This document shows, piece after piece, positions 17,019 to 26,192 of a stretch of 64,000 nt of DNA; positions within the stretch are counted from its first letter, which is position 1, and each line of letters opens with the position of its first letter. The notes beneath the pieces were generated by a model. That model was not told the origin of the DNA. It saw only the letters and a program-made list of their open reading frames with translations, and did no database searches. The translations under genes and the position numbers were made by a program. The DNA comes from Imperialibacter sp040222815 (GTDB lineage: Bacteria > Bacteroidota > Bacteroidia > Cytophagales > Cyclobacteriaceae), in NCBI RefSeq assembly GCF_040222815.1, contig NZ_JAVKCH010000015.1:518479-582478 (forward strand), read 5' to 3'.

Positions 17019-18077
17019 ATGATGAAAGCTCAATACAATTACCTTTTCTTGCTGGCCATACTTTTGCCACTTGCACTGTTTGCTTTTCCTTTATGGAAAA
17101 TCACGCTGGAAGCGCCGCAATACCCTGACGGTATTTCTATGTATATCTGGATCAATCAGATAACAGGGGACTCGCCCAGCACATTGCAAAATATCAACAT
17201 CCTTAATCACTACGTGGGCATGCAATTCATAGTGCCCGACTCAATTCCTGAGCTGAAATATTTCCCCTGGATTGTAGGTGGCATGTCGCTTTTGGGGCTG
17301 CTGTTCTTCCTGGTAAAAAATAAATCACTCTACCTCACCTGGGCCATGATTATGATTGTCCTTGGAGGCCTCGGTGTTTACGACTTCTACCTCTGGGAAT
17401 ACGACTACGGCCACAACCTCGACCCCAAAGCACCCATCAAAGTACCCGGCATGGCTTATCAGCCACCAGTAATTGGCTCAAAAATGCTGCTCAATTTTAA
17501 GGCAGACTCCTGGCCATCAACAGGTGGCTACTTCCTTGGAGCAGGCATAGCACTTGCGCTGCTGGCATTTTGGCTGGAAAAGAAGAAAACCCGCAAAACA
17601 GCAGTGCTGGAAAAGGCTATGGCAATGGTCGCTTTGATCACGGTCTTTGGCCTCTCCTCTTGCTCGATAACGCCCCGGCCGCTTGCTCTGGGCAGCGACC
17701 ATTGTCACCACTGCAAAATGAAGATCGTGCAGCCGCAATATGGAGCTGAGCTAGTCTCCAGCACCGGCAAGATTTATACCTTCGACGCTGTGGAGTGCTT
17801 CGTGCAGTATAAAGATGAAAATAATATAAGCGCTGATAAAATAGCGTTTGAAATGGTGGTGCCCTACGACCAGCCAGGCACACTTATGGATGCGACCAAA
17901 TGCGTTTTCATCAGAAGCGCCAAGCTACCAAGCCCAATGGGCATGTATATCACAGCCCTGAGCTCCGAGTCCAAAATTGAGCCCATTGTTGACGGTTACG
18001 ATGGAGAAATATATACTTGGGAGAACCTTCAATCGGGCATAGACAACCTGCCTGGCCTTACCGCTCAGCTCCCATGA
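17019..18077 (+). CDS. nosL: NosL-type copper lipoprotein fused to a four-helix membrane domain
   Basis: This 352-residue protein has two parts. Residues 1-190 contain four membrane helices (about 8-26, 84-99, 103-124 and 169-185) with a periplasmic loop. From residue 198 comes a segment like a lipoprotein signal (MVALITVFGLSSC, Cys215), then a NosL domain with the copper-binding motif CHHCKM (Cys229, Cys232, Met234). NosL delivers copper(I) to NosZ. Standalone NosL is a lipoprotein, so the fusion keeps a lipobox in its middle and could be cut into two. The N-terminal part sits where clade II clusters usually carry nosB, a membrane protein gene, and may be its counterpart; this is inferred from position and helix count only. 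Its stop overlaps the nosD start by 4 bases (ATGA). Confidence 0.85.
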   Translation: MMKAQYNYLFLLAILLPLALFAFPLWKITLEAPQYPDGISMYIWINQITGDSPSTLQNINILNHYVGMQFIVPDSIPELKYFPWIVGGMSLLGLLFFLVKNKSLYLTWAMIMIVLGGLGVYDFYLWEYDYGHNLDPKAPIKVPGMAYQPPVIGSKMLLNFKADSWPSTGGYFLGAGIALALLAFWLEKKKTRKTAVLEKAMAMVALITVFGLSSCSITPRPLALGSDHCHHCKMKIVQPQYGAELVSSTGKIYTFDAVECFVQYKDENNISADKIAFEMVVPYDQPGTLMDATKCVFIRSAKLPSPMGMYITALSSESKIEPIVDGYDGEIYTWENLQSGIDNLPGLTAQLP

Positions 18078-19339
18078 GGATTCGTATTCGCTTCATCATC
18101 CCATTTTTTGTTGTCGCCACCTTTCAGGTCTTAGGTGCAGTACCTGACACCCTGGAGGTGGGAAAAAAATACGCTTCAATCAAGCAGGCGCTGGCCACAG
18201 CAGCATCAGGAGACGTAATAAAGGTGCTTCCCGGTGTGTACTTTGAAAACGAGGTGATCATTGACAAGCCATGCACCCTGCTGGGTGTGGGCTACCCCGT
18301 TCTCGATGCCGGTCTTAAGAACGATGCGATCATTATCAGGGCGGATTCCGTCAGTATCATAGGCTTGCATATCCGAAACGTGGCCACCAACTATGTGAGA
18401 GACCTGGCAGCCGTTCACGTGGAAGAGTCCCGGCACTTCAACATTCAGGACAACAAACTTGAAAACACCTTCTTTGGCATTTACCTGCAAAAGAGCCGGG
18501 ACGGAAGAGTCGCCGGAAACTCCATCATCGGGCAGGCAGTGGTTGAAGCCAGCTCAGGCAATGCCATCCACCTTTGGTATTGCAAAAATGTAGAGGTAAG
18601 CAACAACGAAGCCCGCCACCACAGGGATGGTATCTATCTGGAGTTTTCCGACAGCATCCGCATAGTGCGCAATGTGAGCCAGGACAATCTGCGATATGGC
18701 CTCCACTTTATGTTCTCCAACTACAACGACTACCTCGAAAACACCTTTCAGTCCAACGGTGCCGGAGTAGCGGTTATGTTTTCCTCTCAGATTGTGATGA
18801 AGCGAAACAGGTTTATCGACAACTGGGGTAGTGCTTCTTATGGCATACTGCTCAAGGAAATTAAAGACGGGCTAATCAGCAACAACCTTTTTCAGGGCAA
18901 CACCATCGGTATCTATGGAGAAAGCTCAGATAGAATGACCATCAGCCAAAACGATTTTACTGAGAACGGATATGCGCTACGAATACTCGGGAGCTGCAGA
19001 GACAACATTATTACCGAGAACAATTTTATAGACAATACCTTTGACGTAGGCACCAACGCCACGAGACAGTACAACCAATACACAAGAAACTACTGGTCGG
19101 AGTACACTGGTTACGACCACGACAAAAATGGCCTGGGCGACGTGCCCTACCGGCCTGTGAAGCTTTTCTCGTTTGTAGTAGAAAAGGTGCCACAAGCCAT
19201 TGTGCTCCTCCGAAGTCTTTTTGTTGATCTGATGAACTTCACTGAAAAAGTAACGCCGGTGTTCACGCCGCAAGACCTGTTCGACGATCAGCCACTTATG
19301 AAACCTCATCCCCATGATCAATATTCAACATCTTCATAA
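18074..19339 (+). CDS. nosD: Periplasmic copper-site maturation protein NosD
   Basis: NosD is needed with NosF and NosY for building the copper sites of NosZ. This 421-residue version starts at 18074 inside the nosL stop (ATGA). It has a signal peptide (IRFIIPFFVVATFQVLGAVP) and a right-handed beta-helix made of repeating NNxxxxNxxGIYL-type turns (GIYLQKSRDGRVAGNSI, GIYLEFSDSIRIVRN, GIYGESSDRMTISQNDF), the CASH/PbH1 pattern. A typical late motif, NYWSEYTGYDHDKNGLGDVP, is present. The length is normal for the family. The end overlaps the nosF start by 26 bases, implying translational coupling. Confidence 0.93.
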   Translation: MRIRIRFIIPFFVVATFQVLGAVPDTLEVGKKYASIKQALATAASGDVIKVLPGVYFENEVIIDKPCTLLGVGYPVLDAGLKNDAIIIRADSVSIIGLHIRNVATNYVRDLAAVHVEESRHFNIQDNKLENTFFGIYLQKSRDGRVAGNSIIGQAVVEASSGNAIHLWYCKNVEVSNNEARHHRDGIYLEFSDSIRIVRNVSQDNLRYGLHFMFSNYNDYLENTFQSNGAGVAVMFSSQIVMKRNRFIDNWGSASYGILLKEIKDGLISNNLFQGNTIGIYGESSDRMTISQNDFTENGYALRILGSCRDNIITENNFIDNTFDVGTNATRQYNQYTRNYWSEYTGYDHDKNGLGDVPYRPVKLFSFVVEKVPQAIVLLRSLFVDLMNFTEKVTPVFTPQDLFDDQPLMKPHPHDQYSTSS

Positions 19340-20039
19340 GTCCTTCGGCAAACTGGAAGTGCTGATGGACGTCCAACTGGAAATTCTTCCCGGAAAGGTA
19401 ACGGCTGTTTTAGGGCCCAATGGCTCCGGAAAAACCACACTCATGAAAAGCATTCTGGGTATGACCCTACCTGATAAAGGAACTATCGAGGTAAGAGGTG
19501 AATCTACCCGCCATGCATGGAACTACAGGAAACACTTGAGCTATGTGCCACAAATTGCACAGTTTCCCTCCAACCTCACAGTGCAGGAGCTGCTACAGAT
19601 GATCAAAGAAGTGCGGCAGGAGCCCGCCAACGAGGATCCGTTGGTCGACCGGCTTTCTCTTCAGCCGTTTCTCGACAAAAAGCTCGGGACGCTCAGTGGT
19701 GGCACCCGGCAAAAAGTGAACCTGGTACTTGCCCTCATGTTCGATGCGCCCATCGTGCTGATGGACGAGCCCACCGCCGGGCTTGACCCCGTGGCCTTGC
19801 TCGAACTGAAGAGGCTGATCCAGGAAATGCGCAAGGCAGGAAAGTGCATCGTGGTCACCACGCATATCATGCCCCTCGTGGAGGAACTGGCCGACGAAAT
19901 CGTGTTCCTGCTAGATGGCAAGGTATACTTCCAGGGAACCCTGAGCGAGTTATTTTCACTTACTGAAAAAAACACACTGGAAGAAGCCATCGCTCATTTT
20001 CTCATTCAACGGAAGGACAGAACGTCCGTCAACGCCTAA
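19314..20039 (+). CDS. nosF: ABC transporter ATP-binding protein NosF
   Basis: This 241-residue ATPase energises NosY in copper-site maturation of NosZ. It has the Walker A GPNGSGKTTLMK, the ABC signature LSGGTRQKVNL, the Walker B IVLMDEPTAGLDP and the switch histidine in VVTTHIMP. It begins within the last codons of nosD and ends 10 bases before nosY, so the D-F-Y triplet is complete and tightly coupled. Confidence 0.93.
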   Translation: MINIQHLHKSFGKLEVLMDVQLEILPGKVTAVLGPNGSGKTTLMKSILGMTLPDKGTIEVRGESTRHAWNYRKHLSYVPQIAQFPSNLTVQELLQMIKEVRQEPANEDPLVDRLSLQPFLDKKLGTLSGGTRQKVNLVLALMFDAPIVLMDEPTAGLDPVALLELKRLIQEMRKAGKCIVVTTHIMPLVEELADEIVFLLDGKVYFQGTLSELFSLTEKNTLEEAIAHFLIQRKDRTSVNA

Positions 20040-20049
20040 CAAAAACGCC

Positions 20050-20832
20050 ATGTGGAAAATATTCAAATACAGCTTTTTTGACCTCCTCCGCAGCCGGTGG
20101 ACCTACTTCTATTTCCTGTTTTTCATGATTGTTACAGCCGGTCTCCTGCATTTGAGCGGACAGGTGGCAGCAGCCATCACGAGCTTGCTCAATATTGTGG
20201 TGGTGCTTATTCCACTCATCAGCACGCTTTACGGCATTGTGTACTTCTACAACTCCTCAGAGTTTACGGAGCTGCTACTGGCCCAACCTGTGAGGCGGCG
20301 CTCGATTTTCCTGGGACAATACCTGGGCCTCTTCACGTCGCTCGCCGCCAGCTTCCTGCTTGGTATATTGATTCCAGCTATATTTTTGGGCCACTTTGAG
20401 GTCAGGCTCTGGATTGATTTGATCTACCTGCTTGGCATCGGCACGCTGCTCACAGCCATATTTACGGCCATCGCCTTTCTCATTGCCCTCAGGCAAACCA
20501 ACCGCATGAAAGGTTTTGCCTTAGCCATCCTTACCTGGTTATTCCTGGCCGTGCTGTACGACGGCTTGTTTATCATCTTTCTGCTCTTTTTTGAAGACTA
20601 CCCACTGGAAAAATTCTCCCTGATCGCTACCGTGCTCAATCCTATCGATCTGTCACGCACATCCCTGCTGCTGAAATTGGATATGGCAGCGCTGATGGGG
20701 TACACCGGAGCAGTATTCAATAAATTTTTCGGCACGTCCATGGGTATGCTGGTATCCATCTCAGCTTTGGTTCTATGGGTGGTAGGGCCCTTGCTCAGTT
20801 TTCTGAGAGTGGCTGCCCGCAAAGATTTTTAA
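20050..20832 (+). CDS. nosY: ABC transporter permease NosY
   Basis: This 260-residue inner-membrane protein has six hydrophobic helices and the typical N-terminal entry MWKIFKYSFFDLLRSRWTYF followed by TLYGIVYFYNSSEFTELLLAQPVRR, the ABC-2 permease pattern of NosY. With NosF and NosD it forms the complex thought to supply sulfur or help in assembling the CuZ cluster. It ends one base before the next membrane protein gene begins, so co-expression is very likely. Confidence 0.9.
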   Translation: MWKIFKYSFFDLLRSRWTYFYFLFFMIVTAGLLHLSGQVAAAITSLLNIVVVLIPLISTLYGIVYFYNSSEFTELLLAQPVRRRSIFLGQYLGLFTSLAASFLLGILIPAIFLGHFEVRLWIDLIYLLGIGTLLTAIFTAIAFLIALRQTNRMKGFALAILTWLFLAVLYDGLFIIFLLFFEDYPLEKFSLIATVLNPIDLSRTSLLLKLDMAALMGYTGAVFNKFFGTSMGMLVSISALVLWVVGPLLSFLRVAARKDF

Positions 20833-20833
20833 C

Positions 20834-21895
20834 ATGAAATCAAAGCTCCCCTTCTTTGCGTTGGCGCTTGTCGGCCTGCTGTCGGGAATTTGGGCTGGCC
20901 TGATCAGAATTGGTTTCGACCTGCCTCCTGTTGACCTGGCCACACTACATGGCCCGCTAATGGTGGGTGGTTTTGTGGGAACCTTAATTGGGGTGGAAAG
21001 AAGCATACTTTCGGGCAATGGTAAATGGTGGCTCATTCCAGCACTGTCAGGTGCGGCCATCATCGCCTGGATCGCAGGTTTCCATCAGGTGGCTCCCTAC
21101 TTTCTGATTGCCGCCTCAGCTCTGCTGGTTTTACTGCAAGCCATTCTCCTCCTGTCGTCCAGCCCCACATGGGTCACTTTTGTCCAGTTCTGCGGTGCCA
21201 TGTGTTTTGCCGGCGGCAACATTCGCCTGTTGTTCAATCCGCTTATGCCGGCCATTGTCCCCTTCTGGATGGGCTTTGTACTTTGCTTTATTTTAGCAAC
21301 CCGGCTCTCAGAAAACCCCGCCAAAAACGTCCTCATGGGGAGCCTGATAAAGGTGGGGCTGGTCGTTTTTCTTGTCAGCCTGATCGTTCCATTTCATCTG
21401 GGTGGCTACTACCTCACAGGCGGCGGCCTGGTGGCCATAGCGCTTGGCATGATTTACATAGAGGTGCAAACCGATCAGGGAATGGGCTGGAGCTACAAAA
21501 GGTACTCGTTCGCCGCCATCATGCTCGGCTGGTTTTGGCTGCTTGTGTCAGGCATTGGCATTATGCTGTGGAAAGAGCACATTTACGGCTACGATGCCAC
21601 CACACATTCGTTCTTCGTCGGCTTCCTTTTCTCCATGGTGTTCATTCACGCTTTAGCCAAGGCTTCCTACCTTGCAGGCCTGAGCAGCCCTCCTTTCCAC
21701 CCTGTGCTTTTTGTCTGGCTTATCCTCCTGTCTGCCTCCCTGTTGCTAAGGGTCTTCGCAGCGGACATTTTGCACATCACAGCGTTAAAAAAGTGGAGCG
21801 GCCTCCTCAATGGCGTCAGCATACTGGGTTTTCTGTTGACCCTTATTAGTCTTACATTGATCAGCAAACATCGTTCTAATCATGAGTCGGTTTGA
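20834..21895 (+). CDS. Polytopic membrane protein, NnrS-like
   Basis: This 353-residue protein is almost entirely hydrophobic, with about ten membrane helices. It carries histidines inside or at the ends of helices (ATLHGPLMVGGFVGTLIGVE, FHQVAPYF, TTHSFFVGFLFSMVFIHALA), a pattern like that of NnrS, a heme- and copper-binding protein of denitrifiers. The resemblance is by layout and the HGPLMVGGF stretch, not by a confirmed match. It begins one base after the nosY stop and overlaps the next gene by 14 bases, so it belongs to the nos operon. A role in electron supply, heme or copper handling, or NO tolerance is possible; none is shown. Confidence 0.5.
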   Translation: MKSKLPFFALALVGLLSGIWAGLIRIGFDLPPVDLATLHGPLMVGGFVGTLIGVERSILSGNGKWWLIPALSGAAIIAWIAGFHQVAPYFLIAASALLVLLQAILLLSSSPTWVTFVQFCGAMCFAGGNIRLLFNPLMPAIVPFWMGFVLCFILATRLSENPAKNVLMGSLIKVGLVVFLVSLIVPFHLGGYYLTGGGLVAIALGMIYIEVQTDQGMGWSYKRYSFAAIMLGWFWLLVSGIGIMLWKEHIYGYDATTHSFFVGFLFSMVFIHALAKASYLAGLSSPPFHPVLFVWLILLSASLLLRVFAADILHITALKKWSGLLNGVSILGFLLTLISLTLISKHRSNHESV

Positions 21896-23093
21896 TCCAG
21901 GCAAGTGGGCCCGTTTGCCTTTGTTGTATCTTGTGATCCTCTCTGCCCTGGGGCTGCTACTTCGCTGGCAAATGGTAAGTCCATTGCCCATCACCTATAG
22001 GTATTTGGTACATGCCCACTCCCACACTGCCTTCATGGGGTGGGTATACAATGCACTGTTCCTTCTCGTTCTCCAACATTTTGTGGGCAAAGAAAATAAT
22101 GGCAAGCTATTCCGGGGCTACTTTATCGCCCTGCAAATTGGCGTGGTAGGCATGCTTTTCAGCTTTCCATTCCAAGGCTATGGGGCGTTGGCTATAGCCT
22201 TCAGCACGCTGCACATGGCGGTGACCATCGCCACTGCCGTATCAATATTCAAACTCATCAAGGACGACAGCACTTTAGCGGCCACCTTCTTACGGTGGGC
22301 CCTGGTTTATCAACTCATTTCTGGTGTCGGGCCGCTGATGCTGGGCCCGCTTTCGGCCATGGGGTTAAAAGACAGCCCGTTCTATTCCCTGGCCATCTAC
22401 TTTTTTATGCACTTCCAGTTCAATGGCTGGTTTGTGCTCGCCTGCCTGGCCATTCTCTTCAGGCTGCTGGAAAGAAGCGGCTGGAGCCTCGCTGACACTG
22501 AGAGGAAATGGCTGAAATACACCTTGCTGTACACTGTTGGGCCAGCCTATGTCATGAGCGCCTTGTGGACTGATGTGGGCGACTGGAAATATCTGCTGGC
22601 GATAGTCACAGGCACCTTACAGCTGGGGGGAGCCCTGCTATTGTTTAGGTGTGTCTGGAAAAGCGTTAAAATAAAATTGCGGGTTCCGTGGGCCAGGCAG
22701 TGCCTTCAGTTCGGCATTACACTACTGACCGTGAAATACTTTCTGCAATTGGCAGGCAGCATTCCCGGTATCGATAGCTGGGTGATGGCAAACAATGGGA
22801 TCATCATTGCCTTCATCCATTTGATTTTTATTGGCGTGGTTAGCTTTATACTGCTGGGTTTCTACATTTTAGGGGGCTGGATGCGCCTCACTGCCACGTC
22901 AAAAACCGGAATATTGGTCTTCTTTGCCGGTTTTGCCATCACCGAAATAGCACTTGTTGCACTACCCTCTTTTTCTTTGGTGGGGCTTTCTGCTCAATTT
23001 CCCTATTTTGAAACACTGGTAGTGGCAGCCGCCATTCTGTTAATTGGCAGTGTGTTAATGGCATTGGAAGTCAAGCGGTTACAGGATCAGTAG
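21882..23093 (+). CDS. Polytopic membrane protein with heme-copper-oxidase-like histidines
   Basis: This 403-residue protein has about eleven to twelve helices and ends the nos operon. It has a His-rich helix start, YLVHAHSHTAFMGWVYNALF, and single in-helix His in FSTLHMAVTI, FFMHFQFNGWF and AFIHLIFIGVVS. This spacing recalls the heme-binding helices of subunit I of heme-copper oxidases and quinol-dependent NO reductases, but the length and the rest of the sequence do not let me call it either. It overlaps the NnrS-like gene by 14 bases. It could be a heme-bearing quinol oxidoreductase feeding the lipo-cytochrome, or an NO-related protein; both are inference. Confidence 0.5.
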   Translation: MSRFDPGKWARLPLLYLVILSALGLLLRWQMVSPLPITYRYLVHAHSHTAFMGWVYNALFLLVLQHFVGKENNGKLFRGYFIALQIGVVGMLFSFPFQGYGALAIAFSTLHMAVTIATAVSIFKLIKDDSTLAATFLRWALVYQLISGVGPLMLGPLSAMGLKDSPFYSLAIYFFMHFQFNGWFVLACLAILFRLLERSGWSLADTERKWLKYTLLYTVGPAYVMSALWTDVGDWKYLLAIVTGTLQLGGALLLFRCVWKSVKIKLRVPWARQCLQFGITLLTVKYFLQLAGSIPGIDSWVMANNGIIIAFIHLIFIGVVSFILLGFYILGGWMRLTATSKTGILVFFAGFAITEIALVALPSFSLVGLSAQFPYFETLVVAAAILLIGSVLMALEVKRLQDQ

Positions 23094-23157
23094 GCAATAT
23101 TTTAAAAGTTGTCTGATAGCAGCTGAATAAAATGTGTGAAAAATTTCACTCAGAATA

Positions 23158-23187
23158 TTGCAGAATCATTCCCGCTCATTATTTTTG
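23158..23187 (+). promoter_or_regulatory. Promoter of the tRNA-Gly/tRNA-Leu pair
   Basis: TTG at 23158-23160 and TATTTTTG at 23180-23187 are separated by 19 bases and match the Bacteroidota TTG / TAnnTTTG promoter exactly. The tRNA-Gly gene begins 32 bases after the -7 element. Confidence 0.72.
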
Positions 23188-23218
23188 CAATCCGTTTCCG
23201 AAAGGAGCCGGGTTAAAA

Positions 23219-23294
<76 letters not shown>

Positions 23295-23303
23295 AGTCTA
23301 AAG

Positions 23304-23337
23304 AGTGTGAGTGTCAACATAACGCTCACACTTTTTT
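23304..23337 (+). terminator. Terminator-like hairpin between the two tRNA genes
   Basis: AGTGTGAG (23304-23311) pairs with CTCACACT (23325-23332), followed by a run of six T ending at 23337. It could end part of the transcription after tRNA-Gly or serve as a processing site before tRNA-Leu. Confidence 0.65.
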
Positions 23338-23343
23338 GTTTAC

Positions 23344-23429
23344 GCCGGGATGGTGGAACTGGTAGACACGCAGGACTTAAAATCCTGTGACCCTTAAAGG
23401 TCGTGCGGGTTCGATCCCCGCTCCTGGTA
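23344..23429 (+). tRNA. tRNA-Leu (anticodon TAA)
   Basis: This is an 86-base class II tRNA with a long variable arm. The acceptor strands are GCCGGGA and TCCTGGT, the anticodon stem CAGGA/TCCTG encloses CTTAAAA (anticodon TAA), and the T arm has GGTTCGATCC. Discriminator A is at 23429. CCA is not encoded, unlike in the neighbouring tRNA-Gly. Confidence 0.95.
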
Positions 23430-23447
23430 CTTGATCATCAAGCAATT

Positions 23448-23478
23448 ACGCCGAGTTTTATAGCTCGGCGTTTTTTTT
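23448..23478 (+). terminator. Rho-independent terminator after the tRNA genes
   Basis: ACGCCGAG (23448-23455) and CTCGGCGT (23464-23471) form a perfect 8-base stem with an 8-base loop, followed by a run of eight T. It ends the tRNA transcript 24 bases before the end of mutS, which reads toward it. Confidence 0.85.
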
Positions 23479-23501
23479 GTGTTTTAGGCAATCTGAGAAC
23501 T

Positions 23502-26120
23502 CTACTTCCCTTTCAACGTCGTTATCACCTCATTCAGCTTGAGCAAAGCCTCCACCGGCGAAATAGTGTTAATGTCAATTTTGCCTAGCAGCTCCCGCAC
23601 TTTCTCAAACTTAGGGTCGGCCTCGAACAGCGCCAGCTGAAAGTTGGACTTCGGCATCGACTCCAATATGTCGGCCGTTTCATCTCTGATCTTGTCTTTC
23701 TCCAGGTTGTGCATGATCTCGTTGGAGCGGATCACTACAGTGTTAGGCATGCCGGCCATTTGCGCCACATGGATACCAAAGCTGTGGTGGCTGCCGCCCT
23801 CCTGTAGCTTTCTCAGGAAGATCACCCGGTTGTCCAGCTCTTTTACCGACACATTGAAGTTCTTCACCCTGGGCAAGTCGTTGGCCAGCTGGTTGAGCTC
23901 GTGGTAGTGGGTAGCAAACAACGTTTTCGCTTTGAACTTTGGGTGGTTGTGCAAATACTCTACAATCGACCAGGCAATGGAAATACCGTCGTAGGTGCTG
24001 GTACCCCGGCCAATTTCGTCCATCAGTATCAGGCTGTCACCACTCAGGTTGTTCAGAATGCTGGCTGTTTCGGTCATCTCCACCATAAAGGTCGATTCGC
24101 CCCGGCTCAGGTTGTCAGAAGCACCCACCCTTGTGAAAACTTTATCCACCAAGCCCACATGGGCGTAAGTTGCCGGCACAAAGCAGCCCATCTGTGCCAT
24201 GAGCACCACCAGCGCTGTTTGCCTGAGCAGGGCCGACTTACCAGCCATGTTCGGCCCGGTAATCACCATCACCTGCTGTGACTGGTCGTCAAGGTACACG
24301 TCGTTGGGTACATAAATCTCTCCAACGGGCAGCTGGCTCTCAATCACCGGGTGTCGGCCCTCTTTGATGTCGATAATCCGGTCGTCGCTGATGACCGGTT
24401 TGGCGTAGCGGTTCTTTTTTGAAATGGTGGCGAATGATGCCAGGCAGTCGATGCGGGCCAGCACCCGGGCATTCTGCTGAATGGCCTCCACATAGTCGCA
24501 GGCAAACTGCACCAGCTCCAGGTACAGCCGCTGCTCTATTACCGACATTTTTTCCTCGGCCGTCAGAATTTTGTCTTCGTATTCTTTGAGCTCCGGTGTG
24601 ATGTAGCGTTCTGCATTCACCAGTGTCTGTTTGCGGATCCACTCGGTAGGCACCTTGTCTTTGTGCGCATGTGTCACCTCCAGGTAGTAACCGAACACCT
24701 TGTTAAAGGCTATTTTCAGGGAGCTGATTCCGGTGTTTTCAATTTCCCGTTGCTGGATCTTAAGCAACACATCCTTCCCGTGAAAGGCAATGTTTCGCAG
24801 CTCGTCCAGTTCCTCGTGTACACCTTCTTTTATCACGTGCCCCTGAGTGATGGAAAGTGGCGGCTCGTCTTTTAACTCCTTTTCTATTTTCTCAAGCAAA
24901 AGTTCGCAAGGGTTAAGCACGTCGCCCAACCTTTTGAGTGAAGGCGACTCCGATTCCAGCAACAGTTCCTTTAGCGGTGCAATATGATTCAGCGCTCTCT
25001 TGAGCTGCATAAACTCCCGTGGGTTCACCCGGCCGACGGCCACCTTGGAAATCAGCCTTTCCAGATCGCCGATGTTCTTCAGTATGTCCCTTGTCTTCTG
25101 CTGTAGCTCCTCGTTTTCATACAACTCCTCTACCACCTGGAGCCTTGCTTCTATTTCGCTCTTGTCTTTCAAAGGCAGCACCAACCACTTTCGCAAAAGC
25201 CTGGCTCCCATGGGCGTCAGCGTTTGATCCATTACATGAAACAGCGCCACACCATCGGGCTGCTGTGGGTTGATCAGCTCCAGGTTGCGAATGGTGAACT
25301 TGTCGAGCCACACAAACTTCTCATCTTCAATCCTACTGATAGAGGAAATATGACTGACTTCTCTGTGCTCGGTGTCCTCCAGGTATTGCAGCACTGCTCC
25401 CGCAGCGGAAACAGCCAGCGCCAGGCCATCGATACCAAAGCCTTTCAGGTTTTTGGTTTTAAGGTGTTTGGTGAGCTTCTCGAAAGAATAGTCAGGGCCA
25501 TACACCCATTCGTCCAGCGCAAACGTGGTATTGTAATCTCTGTACTTTTCTTTGAAAATCGCTTTTTGGTTTTTGGGGTAAATCACCTCAGAGGGGTCGA
25601 AGCCCTGCATCAACTTTTCTACCTGCAAGTGTGTACCTTCCGAGGCCATAAATTCGCCGGTGGAGAGGTCAAGAAACGCTACTCCCGCTTTCTCTTTATC
25701 AAAGTACAATGAAGCCAGAAAGTTATTGCTCCGGCGGTCAAGCACGTTGTCGTTAAACGAAAGCCCGGGTGTTACCAGCTCGGTCACGCCCCGCTTCACG
25801 ATGCCCTTCACCATTTTCGGGTCTTCCAGCTGGTCACAAATGGCCACTCTGTGTCCAGCTCTTACCAGCTTGGGCAAATAGTTATCGAGGGAATGGTGAG
25901 GGAACCCGGCGAGCTCAATATGAGAGGCCGAGCCATTGGCCCGTTTGGTAAGCACAATGTCGAGGATTTGGCTGGCTGTTACGGCGTCTTCACGAAAGGT
26001 CTCGTAGAAATCGCCTACTCTGAAAAGTAAAAGTGCACCGGGGTATTTCGCTTTGATGGCATTGTATTGCTTCATCAGCGGAGTTTCCGCTACCTCATTT
26101 GTACTCGCTTTTTTGGCCAT
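23502..26120 (-). CDS. mutS: DNA mismatch repair protein MutS
   Basis: MutS recognises base mismatches and small loops and starts mismatch repair. In this 872-residue protein the mismatch-binding Phe-x-Glu motif lies at Phe38 and Glu40 (VGDFYETF). The ATPase domain near residue 620 has Walker A TGPNMAGKSALLRQTA and Walker B LILMDEIGRGTSTYDG, followed by ATHYHEL. Length and order match MutS1. It is transcribed away from the TrmH-type gene, with 72 bases between the two starts. Confidence 0.97.
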   Translation of the reverse strand: MAKKASTNEVAETPLMKQYNAIKAKYPGALLLFRVGDFYETFREDAVTASQILDIVLTKRANGSASHIELAGFPHHSLDNYLPKLVRAGHRVAICDQLEDPKMVKGIVKRGVTELVTPGLSFNDNVLDRRSNNFLASLYFDKEKAGVAFLDLSTGEFMASEGTHLQVEKLMQGFDPSEVIYPKNQKAIFKEKYRDYNTTFALDEWVYGPDYSFEKLTKHLKTKNLKGFGIDGLALAVSAAGAVLQYLEDTEHREVSHISSISRIEDEKFVWLDKFTIRNLELINPQQPDGVALFHVMDQTLTPMGARLLRKWLVLPLKDKSEIEARLQVVEELYENEELQQKTRDILKNIGDLERLISKVAVGRVNPREFMQLKRALNHIAPLKELLLESESPSLKRLGDVLNPCELLLEKIEKELKDEPPLSITQGHVIKEGVHEELDELRNIAFHGKDVLLKIQQREIENTGISSLKIAFNKVFGYYLEVTHAHKDKVPTEWIRKQTLVNAERYITPELKEYEDKILTAEEKMSVIEQRLYLELVQFACDYVEAIQQNARVLARIDCLASFATISKKNRYAKPVISDDRIIDIKEGRHPVIESQLPVGEIYVPNDVYLDDQSQQVMVITGPNMAGKSALLRQTALVVLMAQMGCFVPATYAHVGLVDKVFTRVGASDNLSRGESTFMVEMTETASILNNLSGDSLILMDEIGRGTSTYDGISIAWSIVEYLHNHPKFKAKTLFATHYHELNQLANDLPRVKNFNVSVKELDNRVIFLRKLQEGGSHHSFGIHVAQMAGMPNTVVIRSNEIMHNLEKDKIRDETADILESMPKSNFQLALFEADPKFEKVRELLGKIDINTISPVEALLKLNEVITTLKGK

Positions 26121-26192
26121 GCGCTCTTTCCTGAAAAAGTTTACTTTTGCCGATACGCCGGGGACATCTTTTCCCTGAAAAAATATTTCTTC

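Noticed and set aside
21025..21849. 274-codon frame in another plus-strand frame
   Set aside because: It lies inside the NnrS-like membrane gene, whose frame has consistent helices and tight coupling to its neighbours.
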